In this document: positions 15,610 to 23,821 of the stretch, piece by piece
How positions within the stretch are numbered: position 1 is the first letter of the stretch
How the letters are laid out: each line of letters begins with the position of its first letter
Assembly: GCA_002327725.1 (NCBI GenBank)
Contig: DCXP01000022.1
Span: 277-45,489, forward strand
Source of the DNA: Proteobacteria bacterium UBA2133
GTDB lineage: Bacteria; Pseudomonadota; Gammaproteobacteria; Arenicellales; UBA868
DNA length: 45,213 nucleotides
Direction of reading: 5' to 3'
The notes under the pieces: model-generated
What the model saw: the letters and a program-made list of their open reading frames with translations, nothing else
Database searches by the model: none
What the model was told of the DNA's origin: nothing
Program-made: the position numbers and the translations under genes

Positions 15610-17024
15610 CAAAACCCTATATCTACCCCTTCGAGATGCCCTCCGAGGAGGCCGTCAAATTCAGTGATGGCGCGATTGCCGGTCGTCCGCCCGGGGTGCC
15701 CTCCTCCTACGACGAAGGCGGCTCCACGCGCTGGACACCGGCCGCCATCGCCGAGGTGCACGCGTTGGCCCAGTTGGGCCGCTATCAGGTACGCGGCTAT
15801 AACACCTTCAACAAACGCATGCCGACCTTCGATGACCTGACCTTCGTCCCGGCGTCCATGACACGTCTGCCGTTGGAAGGCTACCGGGAGAGCTGCGACA
15901 CCACTACGGTCCTGGGCGGCGGTTCCGGTCTGGTCGAACGGCCGATCGAGCTCAAGATACCCATCTATATCGCCTCAATGTCCTTCGGTGCGTTGTCCGC
16001 CAGCGCCAAGGAGGCCCTCGGTCACGGGGCGTCCAAGGTCGGCACCATGACCTGCACCGGCGAGGGCGGCATGCTCGAGGAGGAACGCGCCGCGAGCCAG
16101 CAGTTGGTCTATCAGATGACCCCGGCGCGTTACGGCCTGGATCTCGACCATCTGCGCCGCGCGGACGGCCTGGAACTGGTGGTGGGGCAGGGCGCGAAGC
16201 CGGGCACCGGAGGGCTGCTGCTCGGCATGAAGGTCTCGCCCCGGGTATCGAAGATGCGCACCCTGCCGGAAGCCGTCGATCAGCGTTCGACCGTCCGCCA
16301 TCCGGACTTCCTCGGTGCCGACGATCTTGCCGTCAAGATCGAGGAGCTGCGCATCGCGACCGATTACCAGGTGCCGATATTCATCAAGATGGGCGCCACC
16401 CGCCCGCGCTACGACGTCGCCATTGCCGCCAAGGCCGGCGCCGATGTGATCGTGGTGGACGGCGCCGAAGGCGGCACCGGCGCATCTCCGGAGTTGTTGC
16501 TGGACCACACCGGTATTCCCTGCATGACGGCCATCCCCGCCGCCCGCGAGGCGCTCGACGAGTGCGGTATGAGCGGCAAGGTGACCCTGGTGGCCGCGGG
16601 CGGTATCCGCTCCGGTGTCGACGCTGCCAAGTGCCTGGCATTGGGCGCGGACGCGGTGATGATCGGCAACGCCGCGATGATCGCGCTGGGCTGCAATTCG
16701 CCCCGCTATGAAGAGGACTACCGCCGTCTCGGCACCTCGCCGGGCGCCTGTCATCACTGCCATACCGGACTCTGCCCGGTGGGCGTGGCGACTCAGGACT
16801 CCGAACTCGAGAAGCGCATGGACGTGGCGGCAGGCGCCGAGCGCGTAGCGCGCTATCTGACGGCCATGACGATGGAGATCACCGCCCTGGCCAAAGCCTG
16901 CGGCAAGTCGAGCGTGCGCAACCTGGAGACCGAGGATCTTCGCGCTATGTCATTCGAGGCCTCCGCGTTCACGGGAGTCAAGATGGCGGGCATTGACCGG
17001 GAGTTTCGCTGGCCGATGGATTGA
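15594..17024 (+). CDS. mgsC: FMN/[3Fe-4S] synthase subunit of a split glutamate-synthase-like enzyme (MgsC/GlxD type)
   Basis: The 476-residue protein is the central and FMN-binding part of GltB on its own. It contains PIYIASMSFGALSASAKEALG, QGAKPGTGG, the FMN/2-iminoglutarate site VDGAEGGTGASPELLLDH, the glycine-rich phosphate loop AAGGIRSGVDAAKCLALGAD, and the iron-sulfur ligands in GACHHCHTGLCPVGVATQD. Known enzymes of this trio condense 2-oxoglutarate with methylamine delivered from the glutaminase subunit to give N-methylglutamate (Mgs), or with ammonia to give glutamate. There is no gltD-like partner next to it, which favours the Mgs/Glx type. The three mgs genes look more GC-rich at third codon positions than the genes before them, which suggests a separate origin. 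Confidence 0.88.
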   Translation: MAHDLTKPYIYPFEMPSEEAVKFSDGAIAGRPPGVPSSYDEGGSTRWTPAAIAEVHALAQLGRYQVRGYNTFNKRMPTFDDLTFVPASMTRLPLEGYRESCDTTTVLGGGSGLVERPIELKIPIYIASMSFGALSASAKEALGHGASKVGTMTCTGEGGMLEEERAASQQLVYQMTPARYGLDLDHLRRADGLELVVGQGAKPGTGGLLLGMKVSPRVSKMRTLPEAVDQRSTVRHPDFLGADDLAVKIEELRIATDYQVPIFIKMGATRPRYDVAIAAKAGADVIVVDGAEGGTGASPELLLDHTGIPCMTAIPAAREALDECGMSGKVTLVAAGGIRSGVDAAKCLALGADAVMIGNAAMIALGCNSPRYEEDYRRLGTSPGACHHCHTGLCPVGVATQDSELEKRMDVAAGAERVARYLTAMTMEITALAKACGKSSVRNLETEDLRAMSFEASAFTGVKMAGIDREFRWPMD

Positions 17025-17340
17025 TACGGCATCTATCGATCCGATCGTGAAAGGGATGCCGGCGAATTGCTGAGATCATTCTTCATCAAGGGTGCGGGGT
17101 CCCTTTTCCGGCAACCGAGGCCAGCAAATCAGCAGGGGGCTTTAGTTGGTTTGACCGCAGCCTGCTCACGCCCGTAATGGATCCCGCCACGGCACAGTTT
17201 CACCAGTGGGTCGCCAAGCGCGCGGGGGTGACCCTGGACTGAAGCCAGAACGTAAGTCAGAACACGATCCGTATACCATTTGGGAAATCTCCCAATAAGC
17301 CCGGCCTCGGTATCGGTCTTCAAAGCCTTAGAATCGCTGT
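17025..17340. other. Intergenic region with a palindrome before megL
   Basis: This 316-nt gap holds no gene I can support; a 64-codon minus-strand frame inside it resembles nothing known. The one clear structure is the palindrome TTGGGAAATCTCCCAA (17280-17295; 6-nt arms, 4-nt loop), 45 nt before the methionine gamma-lyase start. A TATACC sequence just upstream (17272-17277) could be a -10 element, which would place the palindrome near the transcription start as a candidate operator. No good -35 is seen. Confidence 0.4.
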
Positions 17341-18546
17341 ATGAGCAAGAAGAAGGACAATGCCGCGCAGGGGTTCAGCACCAGAGCCATCCATGCCGGC
17401 TACGACCCCGCCGGCCATCACGGTGCGCTCAATCCGCCCGTCTACCTCAATGCGACCTACACCTTTGAATCCATAGCGCAGGGTCAGCAGCGCTTTTCCG
17501 GTGAAGCACCGGGTTATATTTATGCCCGCGTCGGCAATCCGACCCAGTCAGTACTTGAGAAACGTCTGGCGGGCCTCGAAGGCGGCGAGGCGGCGGTTGC
17601 TGTTGCGTCCGGGATCGGCGCCATCACCGCACTGCTGTGGTCTTTTATTCAGTCTGGTGACGAGATCATCGCGGACAAGACACTGTACGGCTGCACCTTT
17701 GCCTTTATGGAGCACGGGCTTTCGCGCTTTGGCGTCAAGGTGCGTTTTGTCGATCTCACCGAGCCCGGCGCGATGGCAAGCGCAATGACGCCTCAAACGT
17801 GCTTTGTGTTTTTCGAAACGCCTACCAACCCGAATATGCGGGTCATCAATATCCGTGAGGTTTCCGAGGCGGCCCATGCCCACGGCGCTCGGGTGATTGT
17901 TGACAATACCTACGGTACACCCTATCTGCAGCGTCCTCTGGAGTGCGGGGCGGATTTTGTGGTGCACTCAATGACCAAGTATCTCAGCGGGCATGGTGAT
18001 CTGATTGCCGGTGCCATTATCGGTCCCGCTGACGATATGCTGAGCGTTCGTACCATCGGTCTTAAAGACATGACCGGAGCGGTGCTGTCGGCGTTCGATT
18101 CCTTTTTGCTGCTGCGCGGCATCAAGACGCTGGAGTTGCGCATGGCGCGCCACTGCGAGAGTGCCTTGGCGCTGGCGCGTGAGATTGAGTCCCATCCACA
18201 GGTCGAAAAGGTGTACTACCCGGGTCTGCCCTCGCATCCGCAATACGCCCTGGCCTGCGAGCAGATGAAAGCATTTGGCGGCATGATTGCCCTGGAACTT
18301 CGTGGTGGCTACGAAGCGGGTGTGCGCTTTATGGATGCCGTGCAGCTGGCTCAGCGCGCCGTCAGTCTGGGCGATGCCGAGACCCTGGTGCAGCACCCGG
18401 CCAGCATGACCCATAACAACTATACTGAAGAAGAGCGCCAGGCCCATGGCATCAGCCTGGGACTCGCGCGGATCTCGGTCGGCCTTGAGAATGTCGAGGA
18501 CCTCTCGGCTGATATTCTGAACGCCCTTGATCAGTCGGCCGGCTGA
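17341..18546 (+). CDS. megL: L-methionine gamma-lyase
   Basis: The 401-residue protein is a PLP enzyme of the Cys/Met metabolism family. The PLP lysine is K213 in HSMTKYLSGHGDLIAG. The diagnostic cysteine C118 lies in TLYGCTFAFMEHGL, the counterpart of Cys116 that separates methionine gamma-lyase from cystathionine lyases. The C-terminal QHPASMTHNNYTEEER segment also matches the lyase. It splits methionine into methanethiol, 2-oxobutyrate and ammonia in the cytoplasm. The palindrome at 17280-17295 lies just upstream. The SDR gene follows after 17 nt, probably in one transcript. An O-acetylhomoserine sulfhydrylase role is less likely given the cysteine. Confidence 0.88.
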   Translation: MSKKKDNAAQGFSTRAIHAGYDPAGHHGALNPPVYLNATYTFESIAQGQQRFSGEAPGYIYARVGNPTQSVLEKRLAGLEGGEAAVAVASGIGAITALLWSFIQSGDEIIADKTLYGCTFAFMEHGLSRFGVKVRFVDLTEPGAMASAMTPQTCFVFFETPTNPNMRVINIREVSEAAHAHGARVIVDNTYGTPYLQRPLECGADFVVHSMTKYLSGHGDLIAGAIIGPADDMLSVRTIGLKDMTGAVLSAFDSFLLLRGIKTLELRMARHCESALALAREIESHPQVEKVYYPGLPSHPQYALACEQMKAFGGMIALELRGGYEAGVRFMDAVQLAQRAVSLGDAETLVQHPASMTHNNYTEEERQAHGISLGLARISVGLENVEDLSADILNALDQSAG

Positions 18547-18563
18547 AACGAGAGCATTGGGGC

Positions 18564-19346
18564 ATGACTGAGGCAGCTTCCCGGAAGCAAAAAAGAGCCG
18601 CCATCGTGACCGGCGGGTTTGCCGGGATTGGATTGTCTGCCGCAACTGAACTCGCCCGGCAGGGTGTCTCTGTTGCGCTCGGTGCGCGAACCGTGGTTGA
18701 TGCATCGCTGCGCCAGTTGGATGAGATCGGACCGCCGGTGTGGGGCGGGGTGCTGGATGTTCGCGATACCGAGAGCGTCAGGGCGTTTGTCTCAGAAGCG
18801 GAGCAGCAACTCGGCCCCGTCGATATCCTGGTGAATTCTGCCGGGATCGGAACCCAGCAGACCGTCAGCGAGCATGATGAAGAGAAGTGGCTCGATGTGA
18901 TCGACACCAATCTCAACGGCTGTTTCCGGATGGTCAAGGCCTGCATGCCGGGCATGATGGCGCGCAAGTGGGGCCGCATTGTGAGCGTTGGCTCCACGGC
19001 AGCGCGAACCGCAGTATCCGGACACGCCGCTTACTGCGCGTCCAAATCCGGCCTTCTCGGGCTCAACCGGGCAGTGGCGCTCGAGGGCGCTGCGCATGGC
19101 ATTACCGCAACGGTCGTCAGTCCGACCTGGGTGCAGACGGATATGTTGAACAGAAGTTTTCAGGCCAAAGCGAAAGAGCAGGGCACGAGTTATGAGCAGG
19201 AGATCGCCGCGCTTATCAGTCAGTCACCGCAGCAACGGCTGGTGCAGCCCGGTGAGATCGGCGCGCTGATTGCCTTTCTCTGCAGGGATGCGGCCGCGGG
19301 CATTACCATGGAAGATATCCAGGTCAATGCCGCAGCGTGGTGGTAA
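18564..19346 (+). CDS. Short-chain dehydrogenase/reductase (SDR) family protein
   Basis: The 260-residue classical SDR has the cofactor motif VTGGFAGIGLSAATEL (TGxxxGIG), NSAG at residues 91-94, the catalytic serine near S144, and Y157-x3-K161 in AAYCASKSGLLGL. It is nearest in feel to 3-hydroxybutyrate dehydrogenases and 3-oxoacyl reductases, but the substrate cannot be fixed. It lies 17 nt after megL and 71 nt before malonyl-CoA decarboxylase, all on one strand. It is full length, unlike the broken SDR at 13543. Confidence 0.88.
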   Translation: MTEAASRKQKRAAIVTGGFAGIGLSAATELARQGVSVALGARTVVDASLRQLDEIGPPVWGGVLDVRDTESVRAFVSEAEQQLGPVDILVNSAGIGTQQTVSEHDEEKWLDVIDTNLNGCFRMVKACMPGMMARKWGRIVSVGSTAARTAVSGHAAYCASKSGLLGLNRAVALEGAAHGITATVVSPTWVQTDMLNRSFQAKAKEQGTSYEQEIAALISQSPQQRLVQPGEIGALIAFLCRDAAAGITMEDIQVNAAAWW

Positions 19347-19417
19347 TGACAACGCTCGCTGCGCAATGGCGGTGGCTGACGGGAATGTTTTCTGAATCAG
19401 TGGTGAAGGCCTAGCAC

Positions 19418-20842
19418 ATGGATCTATCAACCAGTTTTGGACTTAAAGGCCTCAAGCAGTTACGCCGGGCCTGGGTAGAGGTTGAACAAGAGGCGCTCAG
19501 CCGCATCACCGGCAAGGTCCGCCCCGGGCTGCCGGCAGAAGACCTGCATCTCATTCGCCGGCAGATTGATGACTGTCTTTTGGAGACCGGTGGTGCGGCA
19601 TCCGCCCGGGCCCGGGCGGCCCGCCTTGGCGGGGTCTATCTCGATCTTGATCTCACCGGCCGCGAGAATTTCCTGAAACTGCTGGCCTTTGAATACGGGG
19701 TTAAAGACGAAGCACTGCGCGAGGCGGCCCGCGAATGGCTGGCGCTTGATGCTGATCGTTCATCCGAAGATCTGCCGGCACGACTCGACGCCGAAGCAGA
19801 ACTGCGCCGGACGCTGAAATCCCCGCGGGTACGCCTTCTGACCCAGTTCAACGACCTGCCCGAAGGCGTCAAGTTTCTTGCCGACATGCGGGCCCAGTTA
19901 CTCAAGATCCGCAGGGGTGATCCGCGGCTCTCCGCGTTTGATCGTGAGTTCAAGGATCTTCTCGCGTCGTGGTTCGATGTGGGCTTTCTCAAGCTGCGCC
20001 GGATCGCCTGGGACGCCCCGGCGGCACTGCTGGAAACCCTTGCTGAGCACGAGGCGGTCCATGCCATTCGTTCCTGGCAGGACATCAAGCACCGCCTGGC
20101 GGCACCCGACCGGCGCTGCTTTGCATTTATTCATCCGCAGATGCCCAACGACCCCCTGATTTTTGTCTGGGTGGCGCTGACCGATGGCATCTCCGAGCGT
20201 ATCGATGATGTGCTGCGGATCGATCATGGCGAACTCAACCCCGATAAGGCGGATACCGCGGTGTTTTATTCGATCTCGGCGACCCAGCCCGGTCTTGATG
20301 GTGTTGGTTTCGGCAGTTTTCTCATCAAGCGGGTGGTCGACCGGCTGAGCCGTGACCACAAACAGCTTAAGCATTTTGCCACGCTGTCACCGCTGCCCGG
20401 GTTCCGTCGCTGGCTGAACGAGCAGCGCGAGCGCGCCAGTGGTGAGCAGCACCCGCGTGTGCAAAAAGGCTTGCAGGCGCTGGCCGACGCCGGTGCCCTT
20501 GAGCGGATGTTTGTTGATCGCAGCTGGCTGCGCGACGCGGCAGCGCTGGCCAAAGCCCGTCAGGCCCTGACCGTACTGGCAGCGCATTACCTGGTGCGCG
20601 AGAAACACGGTGATGATGCGCGTGACCGGGTGGCGAATTTCCACCTCTCCAACGGCGCCAGTGTCGAGCGGATCAATTTCCCGGCGGATGTCAGCCGGCA
20701 CGGCCAGGAGCGCTCGGCGGGACTCATGGTTAATTACCGTTATCGGCTCAAGGAGATTGAATCCAACCATGAGTCCTACCACGATAAGGGCGATATCGGC
20801 CATTCGCGCGCAATCAGCACGCTGCTGAAAACCCAGATTTAG
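19418..20842 (+). CDS. Malonyl-CoA decarboxylase
   Basis: The 474-residue protein has the two-domain MCD layout. A helical N-terminal domain (residues about 1-170) contains LFEYGVKDEAL-like text and VRLLTQFNDLPEGVKFLADMR. A C-terminal GNAT-like catalytic domain contains CFAFIHPQMPNDPLIFVWVA, the catalytic-serine motif KHFATLSPLPGFRRWL and NFHLSNGASVERINF. It converts malonyl-CoA to acetyl-CoA and CO2, removing toxic malonyl-CoA or serving malonate use. GAAGG at 19405-19409 lies 8 nt before the ATG. No malonate transporter or malonyl-CoA synthetase is adjacent, so its partner pathway is unknown. Confidence 0.93.
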   Translation: MDLSTSFGLKGLKQLRRAWVEVEQEALSRITGKVRPGLPAEDLHLIRRQIDDCLLETGGAASARARAARLGGVYLDLDLTGRENFLKLLAFEYGVKDEALREAAREWLALDADRSSEDLPARLDAEAELRRTLKSPRVRLLTQFNDLPEGVKFLADMRAQLLKIRRGDPRLSAFDREFKDLLASWFDVGFLKLRRIAWDAPAALLETLAEHEAVHAIRSWQDIKHRLAAPDRRCFAFIHPQMPNDPLIFVWVALTDGISERIDDVLRIDHGELNPDKADTAVFYSISATQPGLDGVGFGSFLIKRVVDRLSRDHKQLKHFATLSPLPGFRRWLNEQRERASGEQHPRVQKGLQALADAGALERMFVDRSWLRDAAALAKARQALTVLAAHYLVREKHGDDARDRVANFHLSNGASVERINFPADVSRHGQERSAGLMVNYRYRLKEIESNHESYHDKGDIGHSRAISTLLKTQI

Positions 20843-20903
20843 GGTCAGGGCAGGGTTATTCGGGGGGTTTTCTGACCTCGGTCAATAAAGACCACGGCAA
20901 ATC

Positions 20904-20944
20904 TTGACAAAATCGTTCCGTTTATTAAAATGAGAATGATTCGT
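20904..20944 (+). promoter_or_regulatory. Fur-box-overlapped promoter of the ferric iron transporter
   Basis: A -35 TTGACA (20904-20909) and a -10 TAAAAT (20926-20931; 5/6 match) are spaced 16 nt apart. A 19-nt Fur-box-like sequence (20926-20944; core AAAATGAGAATGATT) matches the classical consensus at about 12 of 19 positions and covers the -10. Binding of Fe2+-Fur there would block RNA polymerase, giving expression under iron starvation. The iron-binding protein gene starts 47 nt downstream. Confidence 0.75.
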
Positions 20945-20991
20945 ATTAGTAATTAACACGTCATTTGCCTGATCACAGCCTGGAGCCTCTC

Positions 20992-22026
20992 ATGCATGTA
21001 GTTCTTCTCAGCACTTTTCGTTTGATCCTGTCGACCCTTCTGGTCGGTGTTTCCCCTTCTTCGGTGCTCGCTTCAGAGCCGGGCGAAATCAACGTCTACA
21101 GTTACCGAAAGCCCCAGCTGATTGATCCGATGTTTGCCGTCTTTACCGAGCAAACCAGCATCAGGGTGAACTCCGTGTTCGCCAAAAAGGGTATGCTGGA
21201 GCGCCTTAAGAGCGAGGGGCGAAACACCCCGGCCGACCTGGTGTTTACCGTGGACATTGGGCGTTTATCCGACATTAAGGATGCTGGACTCACCCAGGCG
21301 GTTAGCGCGGCTGCCGTCCAGAACAATATCCCCGCGCACTACCGGGATTCAGAGGGTCACTGGTTTGGGCTGACGACCCGGGCGCGCATCATCGTCGCAT
21401 CAAAGGATCGCGTAGGGCCGGGAGAGATTCTGAGTTACGAAGATCTGGCGGATCCCAAATGGAAAGGGCGCATCTGCACCCGATCCGGCAAGCATCCCTA
21501 TATGGTTGCGCTGATCGCCAGCATGATTGCGCACCACGGAGAAGCGGCGGCGAAAGCATGGCTGGCCGGCGTCAAGAATAATCTTGCGCGCAAGCCCCAG
21601 GGCAATGACCGCGCCCAGGTTAAGGCTATCAAGGAAGGTGTCTGCGATCTCGCGGTGATCAATCACTACTACATGGCCAAGATGCTGAAAGACCCGGAGC
21701 AGGTGCCGTGGGCCGAATCGGTCAATGTCATTTTCCCGAACCAGGACGGTCGCGGTACGCATATGAATGTCAGCGGGATGGCGCTGACCCGGCATGCGCC
21801 GAACAAGAATAACGCCCTCAAACTGATGGCTTTTCTCGCCAGTGATCAGGGACAGCAAATGTATGTCCAGGAAAACGGCGAGTATCCTGTCAAAGCCGGG
21901 ATTCCCTGGAACGACCTGCAGAAGTCCTGGGGACCTTTCAAGGAGGATGCCTTGAACCTCACGGACGTGGCACAGAACCGGGCTGTGGCCATTCGCCTGG
22001 CCGATGAGGTTCGGTACAACAATTGA
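20992..22026 (+). CDS. fbpA: Ferric iron ABC transporter, periplasmic iron-binding protein
   Basis: The 344-residue protein belongs to the FbpA/FutA/IdiA family. A signal peptide ends at about VLA before SEPGEINVYSY. The mature part shows INVYSYRKPQLIDPMF, and the tandem-tyrosine iron-binding motif INHYYMAKML in the second half. It captures Fe3+ in the periplasm. I chose ATG 20992 because GGAG at 20982-20985 precedes it and the signal peptide then begins directly (MHVVLLSTFRLIL). A longer frame from 20965 lacks support. The upstream promoter carries a Fur box, and permease and ATPase genes follow. Confidence 0.92.
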   Translation: MHVVLLSTFRLILSTLLVGVSPSSVLASEPGEINVYSYRKPQLIDPMFAVFTEQTSIRVNSVFAKKGMLERLKSEGRNTPADLVFTVDIGRLSDIKDAGLTQAVSAAAVQNNIPAHYRDSEGHWFGLTTRARIIVASKDRVGPGEILSYEDLADPKWKGRICTRSGKHPYMVALIASMIAHHGEAAAKAWLAGVKNNLARKPQGNDRAQVKAIKEGVCDLAVINHYYMAKMLKDPEQVPWAESVNVIFPNQDGRGTHMNVSGMALTRHAPNKNNALKLMAFLASDQGQQMYVQENGEYPVKAGIPWNDLQKSWGPFKEDALNLTDVAQNRAVAIRLADEVRYNN

Positions 22027-22108
22027 TAGGTGCCTCGCCGTGTTGGGCCTAAGCTTAGCCCCGGGACTGGCATTTCGTGTCTGGCGGCACCCGGTCGCGT
22101 GAGCAGCG

Positions 22109-23815
22109 ATGGCAAGTATCCCATCTGAACTGAAATTAACGCCGGGCATGAAGCTTCGGCGCACGACCCGGGTCAGTCCCTGGACCCTCGGTTCAGTGCT
22201 GTTGGCACTGCTGGCGCTGCTGCCCGTCGGGGCGGTGCTGTTTTTCGCCGTCGGTTCCAGTGACGACGTCTGGAATCATCTGGTCCGGACCGCGTTGCCG
22301 GATTACCTCAGTAATACACTCTGGCTGATGCTGGGCGTCGGCCTCAGCGTGTTCCTCACGGGTGTCTCAACCGCATGGCTGGTCACGATGTGCCGGTTTC
22401 CCGGCAGACGTGTCTTTGAGTGGTTACTGCTGTTGCCGCTTGCCATCCCGGCATACGTGATTGCCTATGCCTATACCGATTTTCTCGAATACGCCGGCCC
22501 CGTTCAGGGACTGCTGCGCGCAGTCTTTGGCTGGCACAGCGCACGCGATTACTTCTTCCCCGAGATTCGTTCCTTGGGCGGCGCCATCATCTTTATGGGT
22601 CTGGTGCTCTATCCTTATGTTTATCTGCTGGCGCGCTCGGCTTTTCTGGAGCAGTCGGTCAATGTGCTTGAAGTCAGCCGGGTCCTTGGCCGGGGACCGT
22701 GGAGAACCTTCAGTACGGTATCTTTGCCGGCGGCACGACCGGCAATCGCAGTCGGTGTTTCATTGGCGCTTATGGAGACGCTGAACGATTACGGCACTGT
22801 GGATTTTTTTGCCGTATATACGATGACCGCCGGGCTCGTCGACGTCTGGCTCGGCATGGGCAGTCTGGCAGGCGGCGCCCAGATCGCAACGACGATGCTG
22901 GTGTTCGTGGTCGCGCTGATCAGTCTGGAGCGCATCAGCCGGCGCCACCAGAAGGTCTACCAGCATTCCAGCAGCCGGTTCCGGCCGCTGCCGGCGTACC
23001 GGCTGAAGGGTTCCCATGCGGGGCTTGCGGTCGTGGTGTGTGCTTTACCGGTCGTGGCGGGTTTTGTGATTCCCGTTCTGGTGCTTGGCAGGCTGGCGGT
23101 GGTTTATTTTGAAGATTCGTGGACACCGGCCTTTCAGACCTACGTGCTCAACAGCCTTGTCCTGTCGGCATCCGCAGCCTTACTGGCACTGGCCGTAGCC
23201 TTGTTTATTGCTTACAGCAGGCGGCTTCACGGCGGGCGGTTACTGGCTCTCACTACCCGGGTCGCGGCGCTTGGGTACGCGGTGCCGGGTGCGGTACTCG
23301 CCGTGGGCATCCTGGTGCCTTTCGCCACATTTGATAATGCGCTGGATGCATTTTTGCGCGAGACCGTGGGGATCTCGTCCGGGCTGCTCTTGAGCGGGAC
23401 GGTCGCCGCCGTATTGTTTGCATACGTTGTACGGTTTTTGGCGGTGGCGCTGGGGCAGGTCGAATCGAGCCTGGAAAAAATATCCCCATCGGTCGATATG
23501 GCAGCCCGTACTCTGGGATATCGCGCGGGCCAGACCCTGGTGCGTTACCATCTGCCGCTGGTTCGGGGCGCGATGCTGACTGCGGTGATGATCGTTTTTG
23601 TCGATTGCATGAAAGAGTTACCCGCGACACTGCTGTTGCGTCCGTTCAATTTCGAAACCCTGGCGACTCATGTGTATCAGTTTGCGTCGGACGAGATGCT
23701 CGGCGAAGCCGCGTTGGGTTCCCTTACGATCGTTGCGGTCGGACTGATCCCTGTCCTGCTGTTGAGCCGGATGATCTCCCGGTCCCGCCCGGGCCTTGCC
23801 GAGCCGACGGGTTAG
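22109..23815 (+). CDS. fbpB: Ferric iron ABC transporter, permease
   Basis: The 568-residue protein consists of two fused permease repeats with about twelve hydrophobic segments, the usual form of FbpB/AfuB/SfuB. Each half carries an EAA-type loop: VNVLEVSRVLGRGPWRTFSTV in the first and PSVDMAARTLGYRAGQTLVRY in the second. It moves Fe3+ across the inner membrane. The start at 22109 is not well supported by a ribosome-binding site; the methionine at 22148 (MKLRRTT), just before the first membrane segment, is an alternative. It lies 82 nt after fbpA and 6 nt before fbpC. Confidence 0.92.
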   Translation: MASIPSELKLTPGMKLRRTTRVSPWTLGSVLLALLALLPVGAVLFFAVGSSDDVWNHLVRTALPDYLSNTLWLMLGVGLSVFLTGVSTAWLVTMCRFPGRRVFEWLLLLPLAIPAYVIAYAYTDFLEYAGPVQGLLRAVFGWHSARDYFFPEIRSLGGAIIFMGLVLYPYVYLLARSAFLEQSVNVLEVSRVLGRGPWRTFSTVSLPAARPAIAVGVSLALMETLNDYGTVDFFAVYTMTAGLVDVWLGMGSLAGGAQIATTMLVFVVALISLERISRRHQKVYQHSSSRFRPLPAYRLKGSHAGLAVVVCALPVVAGFVIPVLVLGRLAVVYFEDSWTPAFQTYVLNSLVLSASAALLALAVALFIAYSRRLHGGRLLALTTRVAALGYAVPGAVLAVGILVPFATFDNALDAFLRETVGISSGLLLSGTVAAVLFAYVVRFLAVALGQVESSLEKISPSVDMAARTLGYRAGQTLVRYHLPLVRGAMLTAVMIVFVDCMKELPATLLLRPFNFETLATHVYQFASDEMLGEAALGSLTIVAVGLIPVLLLSRMISRSRPGLAEPTG

Positions 23816-23821
23816 ATTGAT

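Noticed and set aside
15975..16763. 262-codon minus-strand frame inside mgsC
   Set aside because: It is antisense to the FMN-binding core of mgsC; high GC content produces such shadows.
17129..17323. 64-codon minus-strand frame in the gap before megL
   Set aside because: No family resemblance and no ribosome-binding site; it also covers the palindrome at 17280-17295.
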